NCBI GenBank assembly: GCA_014874415.1
Contig: JACWAI010000047.1
Coordinates: 1 to 40,338, forward strand
From: Nitrososphaerales archaeon
GTDB taxonomy: Archaea > Thermoproteota > Nitrososphaeria > Nitrososphaerales > Gagatemarchaeaceae
Direction: 5' to 3'
DNA: 40,338 bases
Notes under the pieces: generated by a model
Database searches by the model: none
What the model saw: the letters and a program-made list of their open reading frames with translations, nothing else
Told to the model about the DNA's origin: nothing
Made by a program: the position numbers and the translations under genes
Part shown: in pieces, positions 7,320-14,524 of the stretch
Layout: the number at the start of each line of letters is the position of its first letter
How positions within the stretch are numbered: position 1 is the stretch's first letter

Positions 7320-7760
7320 GTGGAAACCAACGTCAAGCCGGCCCTTGGGGGGATGGCAGTCTATGGCTTCGTCCTGGCTGTCGCCGGCGCCGTACTCGAC
7401 TTCTATTCAGGCTACCTAATCGCGACGCAGCCAGGCATGGCCGTCAACGACATGGGGGTGGCCGTGAGCCAGCAAAGTTCTGCATCGTCCGCCTGGGGGA
7501 TTGGCCTTGCGGCACTTGGGGCGGCCCTCCTCGTCGCGGGCGCGCTCATCGTGATGCCGTTCGGGAGGCTTCGCATGAGGGCCTTCGGGATACTCATGAT
7601 ATCTTTCGGAATAATAATGGTGCTCATAGGGGCCTCCATGTACTCAGGGGCGACCCCGATGACCCAGGGGTCTTCGCTTTCAGGGCTGGGGATGCTCGCC
7701 GTCGGCGCTTTGATGATGATTAACGGCGGCTTGATGCAGCGTCATCAAGCGGTCATGTAG
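7320..7760 (+). CDS. Four-helix membrane protein, function unknown
   Basis: The 146 residues contain four membrane helices (about 10-32, 58-80, 87-108, 120-140) joined by a small extracellular-type loop rich in Ser/Gln. The start is GTG at 7320, 11 bases after the preceding stop, so it is probably cotranscribed with the 93-residue membrane protein. Glycine- and alanine-rich helices give no clue to a reaction. I do not recognise the family. Confidence 0.7.
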   Translation: METNVKPALGGMAVYGFVLAVAGAVLDFYSGYLIATQPGMAVNDMGVAVSQQSSASSAWGIGLAALGAALLVAGALIVMPFGRLRMRAFGILMISFGIIMVLIGASMYSGATPMTQGSSLSGLGMLAVGALMMINGGLMQRHQAVM

Positions 7761-7817
7761 AGCCACGCCGTCGCTCTTGATGTCCTACGACCACCCGTCT
7801 GGATTCCTCGAACATCT

Positions 7818-8621
7818 CTAGCTCGCAGCTTTGTGGGTCCCTGTCAGCCTCCAGGCGAGGTACGCCAGGGGGGCGATGGCCGCGTAGGCGAAGAGGGTCC
7901 CCAGCCAGACCCCGAAGGAGGAGAAGAAGTACCTGGCAGCCACGGCGTATGGTATGACGGTGAGGATTCCGGTACGCATGAAGGTCCAGGTAAGTGACCT
8001 GGAGAAATCGAGCCCCCTTGTCCTGCTCGTAACATAGAGGGACGACGACCAGATGGCTGGTGCCGCCGCGAAGACGCCCCCCACCAGCGGCCCGCTGACG
8101 ATGCTGAGGACCACCACCGAGGTCACCACGGACCCGCCCAGGACCCCCCTCAGCGCCGTGAGCTGGACGCTTGGCTTCGTCCTTGCGAGGTCTACCCTGG
8201 GGATGGATATGCGCCTCCGCAGCAGAAGGACCGCCAGGGCGACTACGACTCCCCCTGAAACGGAGATCGCGAAGTCGTCGGGAGCCCAGACGGCGACGGC
8301 GATGGAGATGGGGAACCACAATCCAAGGGCGATCGGCATCCGGACCCTGAACGGGAGCCTGGCTGGTGCGGCATAGAAGAGCAGGAAGGCGAACGTGCTG
8401 GCGAAGCCCAGGGGGAACAGGGTGGTGGCCTGGACCGCCGCAGAGGTGGACTGGGTGAGCCCTATGGAGAGCAGGCTGACCCCGCCTGCGGTGGGCAGCC
8501 CGCCGATGAACCCAGCAGACCCTTCGCCGTGGAGGTCGGCCAGGGCCGTCACGAGCGCGACGATGCCCGCTCCGGCGAAGAACGATGCCACCAGGCGGAC
8601 CAGCTGGTCATCAGAGAACAT
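7818..8621 (-). CDS. Polytopic membrane protein, two similar-looking halves
   Basis: The 267 residues have about eight membrane helices. A central cytosolic-type basic link (LLLRRRISIPRVDLARTKP, about 131-150) splits it into two halves of four helices, a plan seen in duplicated transporters. The first half has GGLPTAGGVSLLSIGLTQ, a glycine-rich re-entrant-like segment. There is no ATPase or binding-protein gene beside it, so a secondary carrier or a membrane enzyme is possible. Family not recognised. It is convergent with the upstream membrane-protein pair. Confidence 0.7.
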   Translation of the reverse strand: MFSDDQLVRLVASFFAGAGIVALVTALADLHGEGSAGFIGGLPTAGGVSLLSIGLTQSTSAAVQATTLFPLGFASTFAFLLFYAAPARLPFRVRMPIALGLWFPISIAVAVWAPDDFAISVSGGVVVALAVLLLRRRISIPRVDLARTKPSVQLTALRGVLGGSVVTSVVVLSIVSGPLVGGVFAAAPAIWSSSLYVTSRTRGLDFSRSLTWTFMRTGILTVIPYAVAARYFFSSFGVWLGTLFAYAAIAPLAYLAWRLTGTHKAAS

Positions 8622-8718
8622 TGGCTGTCGATGAATGGGCGGCCCTGGGGAGCCGTGTTATTGTTTGCGCTCGGCTCCCGGACGCGGCTAAATAGCAGGC
8701 GTCTGGTCCGCGGCTCGA

Positions 8719-8910
8719 ATGAACACCGGATATCTCCTTGCGGGGCTTGGCGTCCTGGGCCTCATCCTGGGCGCCGCCATGTACGCCTACTCCTGGCACA
8801 AGACCATAGGCCTGGGAGGGGTCGGCCTGGGCGTGGTCCTGATTCTGATAGGGATAGTGATGGCCCGCAGCAAGCCGACGGCAGGGGCCAAGCCGAAACC
8901 TCAGGCATAG
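8719..8910 (+). CDS. Two-helix small membrane protein
   Basis: The 63 residues make two membrane helices (about 4-25 and 31-49) and a basic, Lys/Pro-rich tail (SKPTAGAKPKPQA). CTAAATAGC at 8687-8695 is positioned about 28 bases before the ATG, which supports expression as a leaderless mRNA. No function can be assigned. Confidence 0.65.
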   Translation: MNTGYLLAGLGVLGLILGAAMYAYSWHKTIGLGGVGLGVVLILIGIVMARSKPTAGAKPKPQA

Positions 8911-9010
8911 CAAAGGACTACCCGTCCTGGCATCAGAACGTTTCCCGAATCCGTTAGGCTCAACCTGTATAGGCCTCCCTATCGTACTGGGCCCCCGTAA
9001 GTGATTGCCA

Positions 9011-9565
9011 ATGATGACAGAGGTTCGCCTCCACGGGAGGGGCGGTCAGGGAGTTGTCTCCGCCGCCCAGCTGCTGGCTGACGCCGCGGTCCTGGAAGGG
9101 AAGTACGTCCAGGCCTTTCCAGAGTTCGGCGCCGAGAGGGCGGGCGCGCCGATCACTGCCTACGCCCGGCTGAGCGACCAGCCCATCGAGATTCATTCCT
9201 CCATAACCGACCCCGACGTGGTGATGGTGGTCGACAGGTCGATGGCATACTTCAGGGGGACGGCCCAGGGCTTGGCCGGGGACGGGTGCTTCGTCTGCAA
9301 CTTCGACGGCCCTCCGGAAGAGCTGCGGTCGAAGCTAGGGCTCGGACCCTCCGTGGAGGTCATCGCCCTGGACGCGACGGGCATCGCGCTGAAGAGCCTG
9401 GGCAAGGACTACCCCAACACCCCCATGCTCGGGGCCCTCCTGAAGGCCACAGGGATAGTCGGGTTCCATTCGGTCGAGGAGGCCCTGGGACAGCGTTTCA
9501 GGGGAATTGTGCTGTCAGGAAACGAGGAAGCGTTCAGGCTCGGATACAGGGGCGGTTCCTCATGA
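9011..9565 (+). CDS. porC: 2-oxoacid:ferredoxin oxidoreductase, gamma subunit
   Basis: The 184-residue protein opens with EVRLHGRGGQGVVSAAQLLA, the signature of the gamma domain of pyruvate/2-oxoacid:ferredoxin oxidoreductases, and has FPEFGAERAGAP soon after. With the three following genes it makes the enzyme that oxidatively decarboxylates a 2-oxoacid to its acyl-CoA and reduces ferredoxin in the cytoplasm; the gamma subunit helps bind CoA. ATG 9011 is preferred to TTG 9005 or ATG 9014. Its stop overlaps the next start (ATGA, 9562-9565). A TATA-like TGTATAGG lies near 8967-8975. Confidence 0.92.
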   Translation: MMTEVRLHGRGGQGVVSAAQLLADAAVLEGKYVQAFPEFGAERAGAPITAYARLSDQPIEIHSSITDPDVVMVVDRSMAYFRGTAQGLAGDGCFVCNFDGPPEELRSKLGLGPSVEVIALDATGIALKSLGKDYPNTPMLGALLKATGIVGFHSVEEALGQRFRGIVLSGNEEAFRLGYRGGSS

Positions 9566-9828
9566 GCTGGAAGGAACTCGAAGCGGGCGCTGTGGTGAAG
9601 GGAGGCACATCGTCGTCCTACGTGGTATCGGGCTGGAGGGTCAAGAGGCCAGTGATCGACGAAGCGAAGTGCACCAACTGCCTGATCTGCTGGATCTACT
9701 GCCCCGAGCCTGCGATAGTCCGCCACCAGGAAGGCAAGGTCACCATAGACTACGACCATTGCAAGGGATGCGGCATCTGCGAGACCGAGTGCCCCCCCAA
9801 GGCGATCTCCATGGTGAGAGAGCCATGA
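9562..9828 (+). CDS. porD: 2-oxoacid:ferredoxin oxidoreductase, delta subunit (2x[4Fe-4S] ferredoxin)
   Basis: The 88-residue polyferredoxin has two full cluster motifs, CTNCLICWIYCPEP and CKGCGICETECPPKAI, which carry electrons from the catalytic subunit to ferredoxin. It overlaps the gamma gene by ATGA and the alpha gene by ATGA (9825-9828), so the three are translationally coupled. A longer in-frame reading upstream exists but runs through the gamma gene and is not real. Confidence 0.92.
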   Translation: MSWKELEAGAVVKGGTSSSYVVSGWRVKRPVIDEAKCTNCLICWIYCPEPAIVRHQEGKVTIDYDHCKGCGICETECPPKAISMVREP

Positions 9829-10997
9829 GTCTGCAGCCACTGCGCGTCGCAGCCCTGCAGGGGGACGAGGCCGTCGCCGAGGCAGTCAGGCAGAGCGGGG
9901 TCGACGTGGTCGCGGCCTACCCGATCACCCCCCAGACCATCATAGTCGAGAAGCTGGCGGAATACGCTGCCAAGGGCAACCTCGGCGGAGAGTTCGTCTC
10001 CGTCGAATCGGAGCACAGCGCGCTGTCGGCCTGCGTAGGCGCGTCGCTCACCGGGGCCCGCGTGTTCACCGCCACGTCATCCCAGGGCCTGGCGTACATG
10101 CACGAGATGCTCTACAACGTGTCCGGGATGCGCCTCCCTGTGGTGATGGCCGTCGCCAACAGGGCGCTAAGCGCCCCCCTGGTCCTCAACGCCGACCACA
10201 GCGACATGATGGGGTCCAGAGACTCCGGATGGATCCAGGTCTATGCCGAAAACGTCGAAGAGATGTACGACAGGACGATACAGCTGTTCAAGCTCTGCGA
10301 GGACCCAAGGGTGTTGCTCCCCGCCGCCCTCAACTTCGAGGGGTTCATCCTGTCGCACGACAAGGAGAGGGTGCGCCTGCTCGACGACGAACCCGTCAGG
10401 AGGTTCCTGGAGAGGCCCAGGCCGAGGCACAGGCTCGACCCAGCCGACCCCTTCACCTTCGGGGCCATGGCCACCCCGGAAACATACTACGAGTTCAGGA
10501 TGCAGCAGTCCGAGGCTATGGAAACAGCCCTCCACGTCTTCGACGAGGTGGAGAGAGGGTTCGAGGGCATCAGCGGGAGGAGGTACGGCGCGGTGGACGC
10601 CTACAACACGGACGACGCAGACGTGGTGATGGTGATCAACGGGAGCGCCGCCGGTACGATGAGGGCGGCAGCGAGGGGGCTGAACGCAGCCGGGGAGAAC
10701 GTGGGCGTCCTTTCGATCAAGCTCTTCAGGCCCTTCCCACTGGAGCAGGTCGTCTCCCACCTCTCCCGGGCCAGGGCTGTCGTCGCCATGGACAGGAGCA
10801 TGAGCCCCGGGGCGCCTTCGGGGCCGGTCTCGGAAGACGTGAAGGCAGCCCTGCAGGCCACGAAGCCCGTGATGAGCGTGGTCTACGGGATCGGGGGGAG
10901 AGACCTTTCGACGGAGGACGGGAAGAAAATCTTCGGGATGGCCAAGGAGGGGAGTTTGTCCGGCTCACGCAGCGTGATGTACGGGGTGAAGGTCTAG
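9825..10997 (+). CDS. porA: 2-oxoacid:ferredoxin oxidoreductase, alpha subunit
   Basis: The 390 residues match the alpha subunit: AAYPITPQTIIVEKLAEY near the N-terminus (substrate/TPP side), VESEHSALSACVGAS, FTATSSQGLAYMHEMLY, and a C-terminal transketolase-like domain (NVGVLSIKLFRPFP, then AVVAMDRSMSPG). With beta it forms the thiamine-pyrophosphate active site. Start ATG 9825 overlaps the delta stop; its stop TAG (10995-10997) abuts the beta ATG with no gap. An alternative frame continuing upstream to 9507 is rejected. Confidence 0.93.
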   Translation: MSLQPLRVAALQGDEAVAEAVRQSGVDVVAAYPITPQTIIVEKLAEYAAKGNLGGEFVSVESEHSALSACVGASLTGARVFTATSSQGLAYMHEMLYNVSGMRLPVVMAVANRALSAPLVLNADHSDMMGSRDSGWIQVYAENVEEMYDRTIQLFKLCEDPRVLLPAALNFEGFILSHDKERVRLLDDEPVRRFLERPRPRHRLDPADPFTFGAMATPETYYEFRMQQSEAMETALHVFDEVERGFEGISGRRYGAVDAYNTDDADVVMVINGSAAGTMRAAARGLNAAGENVGVLSIKLFRPFPLEQVVSHLSRARAVVAMDRSMSPGAPSGPVSEDVKAALQATKPVMSVVYGIGGRDLSTEDGKKIFGMAKEGSLSGSRSVMYGVKV

Positions 10998-11954
10998 ATG
11001 TACGAGCAGGTCAAGGGACTGAAGGAGCTCCCGGCCGATGAGCCGCTGTCCCCAGGGCACAGGCTCTGCCCCGGGTGCGGGGCGTCCATAGTGGTGAGGC
11101 AGGTCCTGCTGGCTGCACCCAAGGACGCCATAGTGGCCAACGCGACGGGATGCCTGGAGGTATCCACCGCCATCTATCCATATTCTGCCTGGAACAGGCC
11201 CTGGGCCCACTCGGCGTTCGAGAACGCAGCGGCAGTCGCGTCGGGGATCGACGCCGGGCTGAAGGCGCTCTCCAGGCGCGGCGAGGCCAGGGAGCACCCG
11301 ATCATCGTCTTCGGCGGGGACGGCGGGACCTACGACATCGGCATGCAGGCCCTCTCAGGCGCCCTCGAGAGGGGGCACAGGTTCCTCTACGTCTGCTATG
11401 ACAACGAGGCTTACATGAACACGGGCATACAGAGGTCAGGGGGGACGCCCAGGGGCGCCTGGACGACCACCACCCAGGTGGGCCCAGCGATGGCGGGAAA
11501 GCAGGGATCGAAGAAGGACCTCCTCTCCATCGTGGTGTCTCACAGGGTCCCCTACGCCGCCACGGCATCCATCTCCCACTGGCGCGACCTGATGACCAAG
11601 GTCAGGAAGGCGCTTTCGAAGGACGGGCCGACTTTCCTCCACGTGCTGGCTCCCTGCACCCGCGGCTGGCGCTACGACCCCGAGAAGACCATAAGGATGG
11701 CCAGGCTCGCCGTGGAGACCAGGTTCTTCCCGCTCTATGAAGTGGAAGGCGGGGTCTACAGGGTCACCTTCCCGGTCACCAGTCCGAAGCCTGTGGAGGA
11801 GTACCTGAAGCCGCAGGGCCGCTACTCCCACCTCTTCCACCCTGAGAACGCATCCGAGCTCGAGACGATCAGGAAGGAGGTGGACGACAACTACGCGCGC
11901 ATCGAGAAGCTGTCCCAGCTCACAGGCCAGCTGTACGGTCAGAAGACCGCGTGA
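10998..11954 (+). CDS. porB: 2-oxoacid:ferredoxin oxidoreductase, beta subunit
   Basis: The 318 residues carry the TPP-binding stretch GGDGGTYDIG (about 106-115) with the distal Asn in DNEAYMNTGIQRSGG, and four cysteines placed for the proximal [4Fe-4S] cluster: Cys24, Cys27, Cys52 and Cys220. The MNTGIQRS and GAWTTTTQVG segments look like pyruvate enzymes (POR), though a branched-chain (VOR) specificity cannot be excluded. It closes the porCDAB operon. The malic enzyme gene that follows has its own promoter and would supply pyruvate, which favours the POR reading. Confidence 0.92.
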   Translation: MYEQVKGLKELPADEPLSPGHRLCPGCGASIVVRQVLLAAPKDAIVANATGCLEVSTAIYPYSAWNRPWAHSAFENAAAVASGIDAGLKALSRRGEAREHPIIVFGGDGGTYDIGMQALSGALERGHRFLYVCYDNEAYMNTGIQRSGGTPRGAWTTTTQVGPAMAGKQGSKKDLLSIVVSHRVPYAATASISHWRDLMTKVRKALSKDGPTFLHVLAPCTRGWRYDPEKTIRMARLAVETRFFPLYEVEGGVYRVTFPVTSPKPVEEYLKPQGRYSHLFHPENASELETIRKEVDDNYARIEKLSQLTGQLYGQKTA

Positions 11955-11999
11955 AGAACCATCCCGGGCTATGACAGATGCCCGCAGTTGCACGGCTCC

Positions 12000-12007
12000 G
12001 TTTAAGA
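12000..12007 (+). promoter_or_regulatory. TATA-like element of the malic enzyme gene
   Basis: GTTTAAGA at 12000-12007 is centred about 28 bases before the ATG at 12032. This is the spacing seen before many genes in the window and implies a leaderless transcript separate from the por operon. Confidence 0.55.
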
Positions 12008-12031
12008 CCCGTGTGACCGGCGCCGATTCTC

Positions 12032-13456
12032 ATGTCGAAGCAGAAGGCCCAGGAGCACAGGCCGACGGCGGAAGAGCTGATAGCAAAGGCGATGAAACCC
12101 TCGCTCCTCTCTCCGCCCTTGCACAAGTTCTACGGGGGGAAGCTCCAGGTCATGCCGAAGTGCTCCATCACGAGCTACCAGGACTTTGCGATCTGGTACA
12201 CCCCGGGGGTGGCTGCGGCCTGCAAGGAGATACAGGCGAACCCGGACATGTCCTTCGAGCTCACCAACAGGTGGAACTTCGTGGCCATCGTCTCCGACGG
12301 CACCAGGGTGCTCGGGCTGGGGAACATCGGCCCCGAAGCGGGGCTCCCTGTGATGGAAGGGAAGAGCATCCTCTTCAAGTACCTGGGAGGGGTCGACGCC
12401 TTCCCCATCTGCCTCAACACCAGGGACCCAGACGAGATAATCCGCACCCTTGAACTGATCCAGCCCTCCTTCGGCGGCATCAACCTGGAAGACATAGAGA
12501 AGCCGAAGTGCTTCCACATCCTGGAGGAGGCCAGGAAGAGGCTGAAGATACCCGTCTGGCACGACGACCAGCAGGGGACAGCCACGGTGGTCCTGGCTGG
12601 CCTGATCAACGCCTTCAAGATAGTCGGCAAGGACCCCAAGGACAGCCTGATTACCCTGGTGGGGGCGGGGGCGGCCAACATGAGGACGGCCTACGTCCTC
12701 ATGAAGTGGGGGGTGAAGCCGGGCAACATAATGATGGTGGACACCCGGGGGATAATCTATCCGGGCAGGGACGACATAAAGGAAGAGGACGACAGGTGGA
12801 AGTACGAGCTGTCCCGGATCACCAACGCAGTAGGGCGGCGCGGGGACATGGCCGCGTCCTTCAGGGACGCGGACGCCGTCGTGGGGGCCGCGAAGTCGGG
12901 GCCCAACGTCATAAAGAAGGAGTGGATCAGGGCGATGAACGACGACGCCATAGTGTTCGCCTGCGCGAACCCCATCCCTGAAATCTGGCCATGGGAGGCG
13001 GAGGAGGCGGGCGCCCGGATCGTCGCGACCGGGAGGAGCGACTTCCCAAACCAGGTCAACAACAGCCTCGGCTTCCCCGGCATATTCCGCGGCGTCCTGG
13101 ACGTCAGGGCCACCACGGTCACCGACGACATGTGCGTGGCGGCAGCCGACGAGCTGGCGAAGTTCGCGGAGGCGAGGGGGATAGACGAGAAGGACATCAC
13201 TCCTCGCATGGACGAATGGGAAGTGTATCCGAGGGTTGCGGTTGCCTGCGCCCTGAAGTCCATCGACCAGGGAGTGGCGAGAATCAAGCCGAGCAGGCAG
13301 GAGCTCTACGACAAGGCGGTGCACATGATCACGTGCGCCAGGGAGAGCACCGAGCTCCTGATGAAGACGAACGAGATCAGGCACAGGCCGTCCGAGAAGA
13401 CCCTCCTGAAGGAAGAGTGGGGCAAGTTCCCCGTGCACCCCTTCGGCGAGGGCTGA
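12032..13456 (+). CDS. Malic enzyme (malate dehydrogenase, decarboxylating)
   Basis: The 474 residues form an N-terminal malic domain and a C-terminal NAD(P)-binding domain. Seen: YTPGVAAACKEI with Tyr56, SDGTRVLGLGNIGPEAGLPVMEGK with catalytic-type Lys111, metal ligands NLEDIE (Glu153, Asp154) and HDDQQGTA (Asp179), and the dinucleotide motif GAGAAN (211-216). It converts malate to pyruvate and CO2 with NAD(P)+; the coenzyme is not decidable by eye. Next to porCDAB it completes a malate-to-acetyl-CoA route that also gives reduced ferredoxin. It is slightly longer than the short bacterial/archaeal malic enzymes, with extra C-terminal helices. Convergent with the LON-domain gene. Confidence 0.93.
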   Translation: MSKQKAQEHRPTAEELIAKAMKPSLLSPPLHKFYGGKLQVMPKCSITSYQDFAIWYTPGVAAACKEIQANPDMSFELTNRWNFVAIVSDGTRVLGLGNIGPEAGLPVMEGKSILFKYLGGVDAFPICLNTRDPDEIIRTLELIQPSFGGINLEDIEKPKCFHILEEARKRLKIPVWHDDQQGTATVVLAGLINAFKIVGKDPKDSLITLVGAGAANMRTAYVLMKWGVKPGNIMMVDTRGIIYPGRDDIKEEDDRWKYELSRITNAVGRRGDMAASFRDADAVVGAAKSGPNVIKKEWIRAMNDDAIVFACANPIPEIWPWEAEEAGARIVATGRSDFPNQVNNSLGFPGIFRGVLDVRATTVTDDMCVAAADELAKFAEARGIDEKDITPRMDEWEVYPRVAVACALKSIDQGVARIKPSRQELYDKAVHMITCARESTELLMKTNEIRHRPSEKTLLKEEWGKFPVHPFGEG

Positions 13457-13478
13457 ACGACGTCCCGGAAAGTCCGCG

Positions 13479-14336
13479 CTACCTGAGCGCTCTCCGCCTC
13501 ATGAAGGAGGGCCCGTATCTCTCCGCTATCAGTCCCAGCAGCTCGTCCGGGTGTTCTCGCGCCACATGGTCCAGAAACTCGCGGGCGACCTTGGCACCCG
13601 TCGTGGGGCCTGCTTCGAACGCCTTGTCCGCCAGGTCGATGCAGGTCGCGCACTCCAGGATCATCGGGGCCGTGGCAAGCCGCTTCAGGTTGCCCAGCTG
13701 CTTCTCGAACAATACGTGCACCTTCTCCAGCCTCTTCTCCGGGTCGAGCGTTTTCAGGAGGTCGAGCCTCTCTCCGCGTGTGAAGAACGGGGAATAGGCG
13801 CAGAGGTCGGCGAGCTTCCCCGGGTCGTCGACCTCCTTCAGGAACGAGACGATCTCCTGGGGAAGGCCCGGCAGAGCCTCGACGAACTCATCAATCTGGC
13901 CGAAGACAGCCTTCATCATTTCTGACCTCTCCTGGGGAGAGTCGTAGACCCACTCTGCTCGGGAGAAGCGCACTCTCACATAGGGATCCTTTGCCACTAC
14001 GCCGTCGACCTTCACCCTCCAGAGCCCTTTCCATGTTGGCTGGGAGGCCGAACCCTGGTCCGGGGAAGCTCCGCGAAGGAGGACGAGCGTGCCGATGGAT
14101 CCCACGGCGCCATCGACGCTGGGGGCGGGGATCAGAACGACGAGGTTGTGTTCCTTGAAAGCCTGGGCAGCGGCGGCGACGCTCTTGGGCTCGTGAACCG
14201 TAAGGCTCACTTCCATCTCTGGAAAGACGACGGCGTCGTCGACCAGAATCGCAGGGGCCTCATATGTGTCCTCGGCAGATGGCGAAGGCTCTGCGTTCAA
14301 AGGCTCGTCACGATAACCCGGTGAGCTCGGGCCCAC
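13479..14336 (-). CDS. Stand-alone LON substrate-binding-domain protein
   Basis: The 285 residues resemble the N-terminal region of Lon proteases: a beta-rich half beginning VDDAVVFPEMEVSLTVHEP, with GSIGTLVLLRG and WRVKVDGV, then a helical half (SEMMKAVFGQIDEFVEALPGLPQEIVSFL, ADLCAYSPFF, GERLDLLKTLDPEKRLEKVHVLFEKQL). No AAA+ ATPase or Ser-Lys protease part follows. Such single-domain proteins may bind unfolded or specific proteins without cutting them. GTG 14336 sits only about 10 bases behind the TATA-like TATAAAAAA on the opposite strand (14344-14352), so the true start may be TTG at 14300. A further helical tail of about 70 residues is unassigned. Confidence 0.75.
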   Translation of the reverse strand: MGPSSPGYRDEPLNAEPSPSAEDTYEAPAILVDDAVVFPEMEVSLTVHEPKSVAAAAQAFKEHNLVVLIPAPSVDGAVGSIGTLVLLRGASPDQGSASQPTWKGLWRVKVDGVVAKDPYVRVRFSRAEWVYDSPQERSEMMKAVFGQIDEFVEALPGLPQEIVSFLKEVDDPGKLADLCAYSPFFTRGERLDLLKTLDPEKRLEKVHVLFEKQLGNLKRLATAPMILECATCIDLADKAFEAGPTTGAKVAREFLDHVAREHPDELLGLIAERYGPSFMRRRALR

Positions 14337-14524
14337 TCGCTCCTATAAAAAACAGCAGGAGCACAAAGGGCGCATCCATGAGCCTGGAATAGACGTTTGT
14401 CGCAGGGTGGTCGCGATTTCAGGGCTCGTATCTTCCTGGTAACCTGGTCACCTAGTAGACACTTTATTGCAGGAGGGATACTATCTCATTCTTATTCGAA
14501 GGGGGCATCCAATTATCGAAAATT

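Noticed and set aside
9507-9824. Upstream extension of the porA frame
   Set aside because: It would run through porC and porD in another frame; the ATGA overlap at 9825 gives the natural start.
12002-13438. 478-codon open frame on the minus strand
   Set aside because: It is the exact antisense of the malic enzyme gene, with composition typical of a shadow frame in G/C-rich DNA and no recognisable motif.
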